In this document: positions 41,543 through 49,413 of the stretch, piece after piece
Layout: every line of letters starts with the position of its first letter
Position numbering within the stretch: position 1 is the stretch's first letter
NCBI RefSeq assembly: GCF_004522235.1
Contig: NZ_SDLT01000028.1
Location: 1 to 64,000 of the forward strand
Direction: 5' to 3'
Source: Amycolatopsis nivea
GTDB taxonomy: Bacteria; Actinomycetota; Actinomycetes; Mycobacteriales; Pseudonocardiaceae
Length of the DNA: 64,000 bases
Notes under the pieces: model-generated
Seen by the model: only the letters and a program-made list of their open reading frames with translations
The model's database searches: none
Told to the model about the DNA's origin: nothing
Program-made: the position numbers and the translations under genes

Positions 41543-42949
41543 ATGAAGAAGTACCGCCTCGCCGGACCGAACGGCGAAACCGCCTGGCACGACCGGAAGC
41601 GGCACCTGTGGCTGCTCGGGCTCGTGGTGCCGCTGCTGCCGTTCGGCGCGATCGGATTGCACGCCGCGACCGGATCCGACGCCGTGCTGTGGCTCGGCCC
41701 GCTCGTCGTGCTGGTGCTCGTGCCGCTGATCGACCTCGTCGCCGGATACGACCACACCAACCCGCCGGACGAGGTGATGGAGGCGCTGGAGGAAGACCGC
41801 TATTACCGCTGGATCACCTACCTGTTCCTGCCGTTGCAGTACGCCGGTTTCGTGGCGGGTGCGTGGATGCTCGCGCGCGGCGAACTGTCCGTCGGGGGCA
41901 AAATCGGCCTCGCGATCACGCTGGGCACGGTCGCCGGAATCGCGATCAACACCGCGCACGAACTCGGCCACAAACGGGAAAGCACTGAGCGCTGGGCCGC
42001 GAAAATCGCGCTGGCGCAGTGTTTCTACGGGCATTTCTACATCGAGCACAATCGCGGCCACCACGTCCGCGTCGCCACTCCGGAGGATCCGGCGTCGAGC
42101 CGGCTGGGCGAAAGCTTCTACCGGTTCTGGCCGCGCACGGTCTTCGGTTCGCTGCGCAGTGCCTGGGGTGTCGAGCGGAAACGGTACGCCCGCAAGCAAA
42201 GTCACCCGTTCCGCCTCGGCAATGACGTGCTCAACGCGTGGCTGATGAGCGTGGTGCTGTGGGGTGTGCTGATCGCCTGGCTCGGCGTCGGGATCCTGCC
42301 GTATCTGGTGATTCAGGCGGTGTTCGGGTTCTCGCTGCTGGAGATCGTGAATTACATGGAGCATTACGGGATGCTGCGCAAGCAGGTCACCCACGGCGCC
42401 AAGACCCGGTACGAGCGGGTCACTCCGGCGCATTCCTGGAACTCCAACAACGTCGCGACGAATGTGCTGCTGTACCACCTGCAACGGCACAGCGATCACC
42501 ACGCGAACCCGACGCGCCGGTTCCAGACTTTGCGCGACTTCAAGGAAAGCCCGGTTCTGCCGACCGGCTACACCGGGATGATGGTCGTCGCGCTGGTTCC
42601 GGCGTGGTTCCGCAAGGTGATGGACCCGCGCGTCTACCGGCATTTCGACGGCGATATCCGGCAGGCGAACGTGCAGCCGGGCAAACTCCCGTCGCTGCTG
42701 AAGAAATACCCGGTCGTCGCCGCTGCCGCGGACGAACCCGTCGCGGACACCCGGGTGAAACTGGCCGACGACGTGGACGCCGCGCGGTGCCCTGGCTGCG
42801 GCTACATCTACCGCGTCGCGGAGGGCAACGAGCTGGAGGGCTTCGCCGCGGGAACCGCGTGGTCGGAGATCCCGGACGACTGGACGTGCCCCGATTGCGG
42901 CGTGCGGGACAAGGTCGACTTCGTGCCCGTGGTGCGGGAGGCGGCGTGA
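41543..42949 (+). CDS. alkB: Alkane 1-monooxygenase-rubredoxin fusion
   Basis: Integral-membrane non-haem di-iron hydroxylase fused to its electron donor, 468 residues. The AlkB part (1-385) has six hydrophobic spans and all His boxes: HELGHK (139-144), EHNRGHH (168-174), NYMEHYGM (270-277) and LQRHSDHH (313-320). The C-terminal rubredoxin (about 410-468) has CPGCG (416-420) and CPDCG (449-453). It should oxidise terminal methyl groups of medium- to long-chain alkanes. Fused forms are known in Dietzia and other actinobacteria. The next gene, overlapping by one base, is a ferredoxin. Confidence 0.95.
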   Translation: MKKYRLAGPNGETAWHDRKRHLWLLGLVVPLLPFGAIGLHAATGSDAVLWLGPLVVLVLVPLIDLVAGYDHTNPPDEVMEALEEDRYYRWITYLFLPLQYAGFVAGAWMLARGELSVGGKIGLAITLGTVAGIAINTAHELGHKRESTERWAAKIALAQCFYGHFYIEHNRGHHVRVATPEDPASSRLGESFYRFWPRTVFGSLRSAWGVERKRYARKQSHPFRLGNDVLNAWLMSVVLWGVLIAWLGVGILPYLVIQAVFGFSLLEIVNYMEHYGMLRKQVTHGAKTRYERVTPAHSWNSNNVATNVLLYHLQRHSDHHANPTRRFQTLRDFKESPVLPTGYTGMMVVALVPAWFRKVMDPRVYRHFDGDIRQANVQPGKLPSLLKKYPVVAAAADEPVADTRVKLADDVDAARCPGCGYIYRVAEGNELEGFAAGTAWSEIPDDWTCPDCGVRDKVDFVPVVREAA

Positions 42950-43140
42950 TGAAGATCGTCGCGGACCACGGCAAATGCGAAGGCCTCGGCATGTGCGAGG
43001 CGATGGCCGACCAGTTCTTCGAGGTCGGTGACGACGGAGTGGTGCAGGTCCTCGACGAGACGCCGCCCGAAGCGGAGCGGCACTTCGTCGATGCAGCGGT
43101 GCGCGCGTGTCCGGTCGCGGCGTTGCGGCTGCAGGATTGA
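42949..43140 (+). CDS. [3Fe-4S]-type ferredoxin
   Basis: A 63-residue ferredoxin with Cys10-x5-Cys16 (KCEGLGMC) and Cys54-Pro, the three-ligand pattern of actinobacterial 3Fe-4S ferredoxins that usually serve cytochromes P450. Its ATG overlaps the alkB stop (TGATG). As the hydroxylase already carries rubredoxin, this ferredoxin may be an extra or alternative donor; no P450 or reductase gene is adjacent. Confidence 0.93.
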   Translation: MKIVADHGKCEGLGMCEAMADQFFEVGDDGVVQVLDETPPEAERHFVDAAVRACPVAALRLQD

Positions 43141-43146
43141 GGCCCG

Positions 43147-43689
43147 GTGGAGACGGAGCTGCTGGGGCGGGCGCGGTCTGGCGACCAGGCCGCGTTCGCC
43201 GTCATCTACCGGGAACACGCGCCGCCGGTCTTCCGCTACCTGCGGATGCGGGTGCCGACGCCGACGGTCGCCGAAGACCTGACGAGCGAGGCTTTTCTGC
43301 GCGCGTGGCGGAAACTGCCGGACTTCCGGCCGGACGTCGGATCGTTCACCGGCTGGCTGTACACGATCGCCGACAACCTGCTGCGCGACCACCGCAAATC
43401 GGCCCGCTACCGGCGCGAACTCCTCGACGGGAAAGACCACGACGGACCGGACCTCCGCGGCGGAGCCGACCGGCTCGCGCTGGCCCGCATCGAAGCGGCG
43501 GCGCTGCGCCGGTGCCTGGCCGACCTCAGCGAACCGCAGCGCGAGTGCGTGCGGCTCCGGTTTTTCGCCGGACTGTCCGTCGCCGAGGTCGCCGAAACGA
43601 TGAACAAGAACCCCAACAGCATCCGGGCGCTGCAGCACCGTGCGGTGCGCACGCTCGCGACGCTGCTGGCCGAGACCGAGAAGGCGTGA
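43147..43689 (+). CDS. ECF (sigma-70 family) RNA polymerase sigma factor (2)
   Basis: A 180-residue sigma factor with region 2 (DQAAFAVIYREHAPPVFRYL ... DLTSEAFLRAWRKLPDF, GWLYTIADNLLRDHRK) and region 4 (CLADLSEPQRECVRLRFFAGLSVAEVAETMNKNPNSI). It starts six bases after the ferredoxin gene and is followed by a small membrane protein rather than a classical zinc-finger anti-sigma factor. Its place in the alkane hydroxylase operon suggests hydrocarbon- or envelope-linked regulation. Confidence 0.9.
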   Translation: METELLGRARSGDQAAFAVIYREHAPPVFRYLRMRVPTPTVAEDLTSEAFLRAWRKLPDFRPDVGSFTGWLYTIADNLLRDHRKSARYRRELLDGKDHDGPDLRGGADRLALARIEAAALRRCLADLSEPQRECVRLRFFAGLSVAEVAETMNKNPNSIRALQHRAVRTLATLLAETEKA

Positions 43690-43693
43690 GGGC

Positions 43694-43882
43694 ATGCACG
43701 GATTCCTCGAGATTTTCAAGATCATGGGACCACTGCTGGTGCTGATGCTGTGCCCGATCTGGCTTCCGCTGCTCGGAATGCTGATCGGGAAGCTCTCGGA
43801 CGCCTTCTCCGGCGGTGGCAAGCGGGTCGAGCCCGCGCCTCGGATGGCGCGGGCCGAGGCGGGGAGCCGCGTTGGGCGGTGA
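43694..43882 (+). CDS. Small membrane protein downstream of ECF sigma factor
   Basis: A 62-residue protein with one long hydrophobic segment (about residues 5-33, LEIFKIMGPLLVLMLCPIWL onward) and a basic, Gly/Arg-rich tail. It begins four bases after the sigma factor stop, so it is probably co-translated. No family is recognised; a sigma-inhibiting role is possible only by position. Confidence 0.6.
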   Translation: MHGFLEIFKIMGPLLVLMLCPIWLPLLGMLIGKLSDAFSGGGKRVEPAPRMARAEAGSRVGR

Positions 43883-43997
43883 GGTATAGCCGGGCAAACA
43901 TGTCTCGGGCGGCAAAGAGCATTGGTCAGGCATTCCGGACTTTCTTAGCCTGACAGCGGGTCGAAGGTGCCGGACACCCGCTCAAAGGAGAGCCGAG

Positions 43998-45251
43998 ATG
44001 ACCGAATGCCAGCCTGTCACTGCCCAGCCGCCGTCCGGTCCGGTCATCGGCGAGCACAGCGACGACGGTCTGCTGCGGTTCCGCGGCGTGCGGTACGGCA
44101 CCGCCGAGCGGTTCCAGCCGCCGCTGCCTGCCGCACCTCGCTCCGACGCCAGCCTGCCCGGACCGATCTGCCCGCAGCTCGGCTCGCGTCTGGAAGCCGC
44201 GATGGGGCCGCCGCGGGATGAACCGCCGCAGTCCGAGGACTGTCTCAACCTTGCCGTCGTGACGCCTGCGCTGACCGGCTCACGTCCGGTGCTGGTATGG
44301 CTGCACGGCGGCGGTTTCCTGAGCGGAGGCGGCACCCTTCCCTGGTACGACGGGGGACGGCTCGCCGCGGACGGCGACGTGGTGGTCGTGTCGGTCAACT
44401 ACCGGCTCGGGGCGTTCGGCTACCTGGTCTGCGACGGCGTCAGCGAGGGCAATCTCGGCCTGGCGGACCAGGCGCTCGCGCTTGAATGGGTGCGCGACAA
44501 CATCGCGGCGTTCGGCGGTGACCCGGGCAATGTCACCCTCTTCGGGCAGTCCGCGGGCGCGCTGTCGACGCTCGCCTTGTTGTCCAAACCGGACAGTCGT
44601 CCGCTCATCCGCCGGGCGATCGTCCAGAGTTCTCCGGACCCCGGGATCATTCAGAAACGTGCGACGGCGCTGGAGATCGGCCAGTATTTCGCCGACGCGG
44701 TCGACGGCGACCCAGCTACCGCTTCGGTGGACCAGTTGCTGGCCGCTCAGCTGCGCACTCTCCGTTGGAATGCCGCGAAGGACCCGACGTCGACCCGGCC
44801 GCCGTTCGGGCTGGTCGATCTGGACGTGCGACTGTCCGATCCGTTGCCGGACTTGATGATCGGATACACCACGCGGGAGTGTGCGGCGTTCGCGATCGGG
44901 CTGCCGGACGACGGCATCCGGCAAGCGATCCTCGACCAGACCGATCCGCTTTTCGGTCGTCCGGCGCGTGAGCTGGCACAGCAATACGGCGCGTACTCCT
45001 ACGAATTCGACTGGGCTCCGGAACACGGCGGCTACGGAGCGATCCACTGTCTCGAGCTGCCGTTCCTGTTGGGCACTCCGGAATCCTGGCGGGGGAGCCC
45101 GATGCTGGGCGACACCAGCTGGGCCGAGGTCGAACGCCTCGGTGCCCAAATGCGCTTGCGGTGGACGGAATTCGCGCGATCGGGCTCGCCGGGACCGCGG
45201 GGCAGCGTCCGGATCGGGAATTCCCCTCAGACACTGGAGAACACGCCATGA
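43998..45251 (+). CDS. Type-B carboxylesterase (compact)
   Basis: A 417-residue alpha/beta hydrolase of the carboxylesterase/cholinesterase family. Oxyanion hole LHGGGF (102-107), nucleophile GQSAG with Ser185, likely catalytic Glu294 (GYTTRECAAF) and His350 (GGYGAIHCLELPF) form a full triad. It is about 80 residues shorter than typical members (near 500), the loss being between Ser and Glu. AAGGAGA precedes the ATG. It overlaps the MFS gene by four bases and starts a three-gene operon, suggesting hydrolysis of an ester whose acid is moved by the transporter. Confidence 0.9.
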   Translation: MTECQPVTAQPPSGPVIGEHSDDGLLRFRGVRYGTAERFQPPLPAAPRSDASLPGPICPQLGSRLEAAMGPPRDEPPQSEDCLNLAVVTPALTGSRPVLVWLHGGGFLSGGGTLPWYDGGRLAADGDVVVVSVNYRLGAFGYLVCDGVSEGNLGLADQALALEWVRDNIAAFGGDPGNVTLFGQSAGALSTLALLSKPDSRPLIRRAIVQSSPDPGIIQKRATALEIGQYFADAVDGDPATASVDQLLAAQLRTLRWNAAKDPTSTRPPFGLVDLDVRLSDPLPDLMIGYTTRECAAFAIGLPDDGIRQAILDQTDPLFGRPARELAQQYGAYSYEFDWAPEHGGYGAIHCLELPFLLGTPESWRGSPMLGDTSWAEVERLGAQMRLRWTEFARSGSPGPRGSVRIGNSPQTLENTP

Positions 45252-46474
45252 GCAAGAGCATTCATTGGCCCGTCGTCCTGCTCTGCTTCCTCGCTGTCCT
45301 GCTGGACGGCTTCGACACCGCCGCACTGTCGTTCACGATCCCGACGCTGTCGCATGAATGGGGTGCGGTTCCCGCCGCCTTCACCCTGCCGTTGGTGCTG
45401 ACCAACATCGGGGTCGTCATGGGATACCTGGCCGCGGGTTACATCGGTGCCCGGATGAAGGCGCGGTCCGTCGTGCTCACCGGCGTCCTGATCTTCGCGG
45501 GCGCGACCGTGCTGACCGCCGCGATCCTGCACCTGAAGTCCATGCCAGTCTTCGCGGCGGCACGCCTGGTCACGGGGCTGGGCCTCGGGCTGGTGCTGCC
45601 CGCCGGGGTGTCGCTCGCGACGAAACACAGCGCGGAAGGCCGCCGGGAACTGGTCTCGGTGGCGGTGACCCTCGGGCTCGCTTCCGGGAGCAGCCTCGGC
45701 GGGTTCTTCGGCGGGAAACTGCTGCACAGCGTCGGGTCGGCCGGGGTCTTCTACGTCGCCGGGCTGGCTCCGTTGGTGCTGGCTGCGGTCATGGCCGTGG
45801 TGCTGCCCGCTCGCGAGCCGTCGGTGGAGAGCAGCGCGAAGCAAGAAGCCAAGGTGAGCAGGCTGTTCGGACCGGGGCTGCGCCTGCCGACGTCGCTCAT
45901 CTGGGCGTTCTCGTTCCTCATCTTCATCACCGCGTACGTGCTGATCTCCTGGGTTCCGACGCTGCTCACCGGATACGGTTTCGCGGCTGGAAAGGCCCCG
46001 CTGGGACTTGCGTTCCTCACCCTGGGCGGCATCGCGGGCGGCTTGGTGCTCATTCCGCTGGCCGCGCGGATCGGGATCGCCCGCGCGCTGATCCTGATGC
46101 CCGCGATCGGGGCGGTGTGCATGGTTCTCGTCGCCACCGTGCCGGTCGGCGAGACGCTGCTGTTCGTGCTGCTCGCCGGTGCCGGTTTCGGGGTCACGGC
46201 CGGGCAGATCGGCCAGCTGACCCTCGCGGTCTCGATCTATCCCGCCCACACTCGCACCACCGGCGTTGGCTGGGCCGCGGCGCTGGGGCGGATCGGGTCG
46301 ATCGTCGGACCGGGCGTCGCGGGTTTGCTGCTCGCGCTGGCTTTGTCGGCGCAGACGATCGTCCTGGTGACCGCCGTTCCGGTGCTGGTCGCAATCGCTT
46401 GCGCGGTCGGGTTGAGCCGGGTGCGGCCGAAGGCGAGGAAGGAACGCGATGGCGCACTGGTTCGATCTCGGTGA
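45248..46474 (+). CDS. MFS transporter, aromatic acid:H+ symporter (AAHS)-like
   Basis: A 408-residue transporter with 12 spans. The AAHS signature DGFDTAALSFTIPTLSHEW after span 1 (Asp20, Asp23) and the RxxG-x-G-x-G-loop (ARLVTGLGLGLVLPAG) are visible. AAHS members import benzoate-, hydroxybenzoate- or protocatechuate-like acids with protons. It overlaps the esterase by four bases and the metallo-hydrolase by 26 bases. Confidence 0.9.
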   Translation: MSKSIHWPVVLLCFLAVLLDGFDTAALSFTIPTLSHEWGAVPAAFTLPLVLTNIGVVMGYLAAGYIGARMKARSVVLTGVLIFAGATVLTAAILHLKSMPVFAAARLVTGLGLGLVLPAGVSLATKHSAEGRRELVSVAVTLGLASGSSLGGFFGGKLLHSVGSAGVFYVAGLAPLVLAAVMAVVLPAREPSVESSAKQEAKVSRLFGPGLRLPTSLIWAFSFLIFITAYVLISWVPTLLTGYGFAAGKAPLGLAFLTLGGIAGGLVLIPLAARIGIARALILMPAIGAVCMVLVATVPVGETLLFVLLAGAGFGVTAGQIGQLTLAVSIYPAHTRTTGVGWAAALGRIGSIVGPGVAGLLLALALSAQTIVLVTAVPVLVAIACAVGLSRVRPKARKERDGALVRSR

Positions 46475-47354
46475 CGTCGCGGTCGTTCCCCTCGTCGAGG
46501 ACGACCGGCTGCTGATCGAGCCCGGGGAGTTCTTCCCGGGACTTGAACCGGACCTGTCCGACTGGTACGCCCAGGAGCCGTGGTTCGACCGGGCGGCGGG
46601 GAAGCTGGTCTTCGTCATCCAGTCGTTCCTCGTCTGCTCGGCGGACGAGGTGCTGGTGGTCGACGCGTGCGTCGGGGCGGGGAAGGACCGCCAGCGCGCG
46701 GAGTTCGACCAGCTGCCCGACCGGTGGATGCGGCAATTCCTCGCGACCGGGCTGCGGCCCGTGGACGTCGACGCGGTGGTATTCACCCACTTGCACACCG
46801 ATCACGTCGGGGCCGCCACTGTGCAGCGGGAACCGGTGTTTCCGGATGCCCCGCACTTCGTGGTCGAGGAGGAGCTCCGGTACTGGTCGAGCGAGGCTGG
46901 CGGGGCGGCGATGCGCCGGACTGGGGACTACCTGACCGACAGCGTGCTGCCGATCGAGCAGGCTGGCCAGCTCAGTTTTGTCGCTCCGGACGCGGTGGTC
47001 GGCAAGCACGCCGAACTCGTTCCCGCTGCTGGGCACACGCCGGGGAACGTGTGCGTGCGGGTGCGCGGCAGTGCCGGGACTGTGCTGCTTGCCGGCGACA
47101 CGATGCACCACGGGGTGCAGATCCGGCATCCGGAGCTGAGCACGAGGTACTGCGTTGATCCGGAGCAGGCGGCACGGGTCCGGAGCCGCCTGCTTGCGGC
47201 CGCGGAGGATTCGGTCCTGCTCCCGACGCACTTCCCGGCACCCTCGGCGGGGAGGGTCCGGCGTGGTCAGGAGGGGCGTGGCGGGTACGGCTTCACGTTC
47301 GCGGCTGACTTGGTCCGGGACGGGCGGTTCCGGTATCGGGAGTGGCTGGGGTAG
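46449..47354 (+). CDS. MBL-fold metallo-hydrolase
   Basis: A 301-residue protein of the metallo-beta-lactamase superfamily with the zinc motif H114-x-H116-x-D118-H119 (THLHTDHVG), a further His in AAGHTPGN, Asp in LLAGDTMHH and His in LPTHFPAP. Members hydrolyse lactones, thioesters and many other esters. GGAAGGAA precedes the ATG, which lies inside the MFS gene. With esterase and transporter it probably handles one ester or lactone substrate. Confidence 0.9.
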   Translation: MAHWFDLGDVAVVPLVEDDRLLIEPGEFFPGLEPDLSDWYAQEPWFDRAAGKLVFVIQSFLVCSADEVLVVDACVGAGKDRQRAEFDQLPDRWMRQFLATGLRPVDVDAVVFTHLHTDHVGAATVQREPVFPDAPHFVVEEELRYWSSEAGGAAMRRTGDYLTDSVLPIEQAGQLSFVAPDAVVGKHAELVPAAGHTPGNVCVRVRGSAGTVLLAGDTMHHGVQIRHPELSTRYCVDPEQAARVRSRLLAAAEDSVLLPTHFPAPSAGRVRRGQEGRGGYGFTFAADLVRDGRFRYREWLG

Positions 47355-47361
47355 CGCTGGG

Positions 47362-47411
47362 GTGTCGTGAGTGTTTGTGCCGGTTAGAACCGGCATGAAC
47401 ACTCACGACAC
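47362..47411. terminator. Palindromic hairpin element B (bidirectional terminator)
   Basis: Arms 47362-47385 and 47388-47411 pair at 22 of 24 positions with a two-base loop (the two mismatches allow G-T wobble). Core GTGAGTGTTTGTGCCGGTT matches element A at 33524-33563 apart from the four central bases, which vary together on both arms. It contains the stop codon of the convergent VOC gene. Confidence 0.85.
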
Positions 47412-47786
47412 CTGATCGACCCGGCGGCGGAGCAGGCAGAACACGTTCCCTTCCGGGTCCGCGAGCACGTGCCACGACTCCTCCCCGGTCTGCCCGACGT
47501 CGGCGGGCCGCGCACCGGCCGCGAGCAGGCGTTCCAGTTCGGCGTCCTGGTCCCGGTCGGTCGGGTTCACGTCCAGGTGCAGCGGCAGTTTCGCCGGTTT
47601 CGGGTCGGTGCTGCGGCTGAGGATCAAGGTGGGCTGCGGGCCGCCGAAACCGGCTTCGGGCGGGCCGATTTCGAGGTCCTCGCCGTCCCAGCCGAGTTCG
47701 ACGTAGCCGAGGACTTCGCACCAGAAATCACCCATCCGTTGCGGGTCGGCGCAGTCGAGGACGAGTTCGGTGATCCGGCAGGCCAT
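47403..47786 (-). CDS. VOC-family protein (2)
   Basis: A 127-residue glyoxalase-like protein: CRITELVLDCADPQRMGDFWCEVLGY at the N-terminus and WHVLADPEGNVFCLL at the C-terminus are the typical paired motifs. I chose the ATG at 47786. The last three codons and the stop are encoded by hairpin element B. The activity is unknown. Confidence 0.85.
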   Translation of the reverse strand: MACRITELVLDCADPQRMGDFWCEVLGYVELGWDGEDLEIGPPEAGFGGPQPTLILSRSTDPKPAKLPLHLDVNPTDRDQDAELERLLAAGARPADVGQTGEESWHVLADPEGNVFCLLRRRVDQVS

Positions 47787-47836
47787 GTGCGCGAGCTTAG
47801 GGCCCACGCGCACCCCGGCCCAGCGAATTCCGGTTT

Positions 47837-47880
47837 GTGCGCGCGGATAGATCTGCCGCCCCGGATTCGTCCGCGCGCAC
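47837..47880. promoter_or_regulatory. 11-bp inverted repeat upstream of the D-amino acid cluster
   Basis: GTGCGCGCGGA (47837-47847) and TCCGCGCGCAC (47870-47880) form a perfect inverted repeat with a 22-base spacer, 57 bases before the first cluster gene. Candidate operator for the PucR-type regulator at 52674, or a 5-prime hairpin. GC-rich repeats are common in such genomes, so confidence is modest. Confidence 0.4.
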
Positions 47881-47937
47881 GAACGTACTGCCCGGGAAAC
47901 CTCCTAGGGTCGCCAGCAGCGAGGCGAGGAGGCAAGC

Positions 47938-49413
47938 ATGCGGACACTGCTGCGTGGCGGTCGCGTCATCGACCCGGCTACGGGCTTCGACGGTACGGCT
48001 GACGTGCTGGTATCCGACGGCGAGGTGATCGCGGTCGGACCGGGACTGCCGAGCGCGGACGACCAGGTCGAGATCGACGTCGCCGGGTACATCGTGGGAC
48101 CGGGGTTCATCGATCTGCACAGCCACGTGCATTCGATCGCGGGACAGCGGCTGCAGGCGATGGACGGCGTCACGACGGCGCTCGACCTCGAGGCCGGGCT
48201 GATGCCGGTCGAACGGGCCTACGCCGAGGCCGCCGCGGCGGGGCGTCCGCTGCACTACGGCTTCTCGGCTTCGTGGGGTTCCGCGCGGGCGAAGGTGCTC
48301 GCGGACATCGAGCCGGACGCGAACATCAACACCGGGCTTTCCGTGCTCGGCAATCCGGCCTGGCAGCGGTCGTCGTCGAAGACCGAGCTGGCCGCCTGGC
48401 TGTCCCTTGTGGAGGGTGAGCTGGCGGCGGGCGCGCTCGGCGTCGGCGTGCTGCTCGGGTACGCGCCGGCCAGCGATCCGGCGGAGTTCCTGGCTTTGGC
48501 GAAGCTCGCCAAACAGGCCGAGGCGCCGACGTACACGCACGTCCGCGAGCTGGTCGAGGTCGATCCGGGCACGCCTGCCGACGGGTCGGAGGAGATCGCG
48601 ATCGTTGCCGCCGAGACCGGTGCGGCGATGCACCACTGCCACGTCAACAGCACTTCCGGACGGCATGTCGACCGCGTGCTCGCCGCGTTGGAGTCGGGCC
48701 GCTCCGCCGGATCGCGGGTGACGGTCGAGGCCTATCCGTACGGCGCGGGCAGCACCGCGGTCGGCGCGTTCTTCATCTCGCCGGAGCGGTTGAAGATGAA
48801 GGGGCTCAACCCGACTCGCGTGATCCTGCTGGAGACCGGTGAACGGATCGCGGACGAAGGCCGGTTGCTGCAGGTCCGAGCCGAGACGCCAGGTGCGCCG
48901 TGCATCCTGGAGTTTCTCGACGAGGAAGACCCGGTGGACCGCGCGCTGCTGCACCAGACACTCGCGTTCCCGGACTCGATCGTCGCGAGCGACGCCATGC
49001 CGGTGTACTGGCAGAACGGGGCGAACGAATCCACCGAATGGCCGTTGCCGCCTGGTGGCGCGACGCATCCGCGGACGGCGGGGACGTTCTCGAAGTCGCT
49101 GCGGCTGATGGTGCGCGAGGCTGGGGTCTGGACCTGGCTGGAGGCGTTCCGGCGTTGCTCCTACCTTCCGGCGCGGGTGCTTGACGAGGTCGCGCCCGGT
49201 GCGCGGACCAAGGGCCGGTTGAACGTCGGCGCGGACGCGGACATCGTCGTCCTCGATCCGGCCACGATCACCGACACCGCAACGTATTTCGACGCGACCC
49301 GGCCGGCGGTCGGCGTGCGGCACTTGTTCGTCGCGGGCACCCCGGTGGTGCGTGACGGGCAGCTGCTCACCGACGCGTTCCCCGGCCAGCCGCTGCGAGG
49401 TGAGCCGCGATGA
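47938..49413 (+). CDS. N-acyl-D-amino-acid deacylase-like amidohydrolase
   Basis: A 491-residue metal-dependent amidohydrolase (dihydroorotase/D-aminoacylase branch). It begins with LLRGGRVIDPATG, has the metal motif HSHVH (from FIDLHSHVHS), further ligands in CHVNS, and ends with ADIVVLDPATI and GVRHLFVAGTPVVRDGQLL, the usual beta-sandwich tail. Known relatives hydrolyse N-acyl-D-glutamate or other N-acyl-D-amino acids. It leads a collinear cluster and overlaps the M20 gene by four bases (ATGA), so joint action on D-amino acid derivatives is likely. Confidence 0.88.
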   Translation: MRTLLRGGRVIDPATGFDGTADVLVSDGEVIAVGPGLPSADDQVEIDVAGYIVGPGFIDLHSHVHSIAGQRLQAMDGVTTALDLEAGLMPVERAYAEAAAAGRPLHYGFSASWGSARAKVLADIEPDANINTGLSVLGNPAWQRSSSKTELAAWLSLVEGELAAGALGVGVLLGYAPASDPAEFLALAKLAKQAEAPTYTHVRELVEVDPGTPADGSEEIAIVAAETGAAMHHCHVNSTSGRHVDRVLAALESGRSAGSRVTVEAYPYGAGSTAVGAFFISPERLKMKGLNPTRVILLETGERIADEGRLLQVRAETPGAPCILEFLDEEDPVDRALLHQTLAFPDSIVASDAMPVYWQNGANESTEWPLPPGGATHPRTAGTFSKSLRLMVREAGVWTWLEAFRRCSYLPARVLDEVAPGARTKGRLNVGADADIVVLDPATITDTATYFDATRPAVGVRHLFVAGTPVVRDGQLLTDAFPGQPLRGEPR

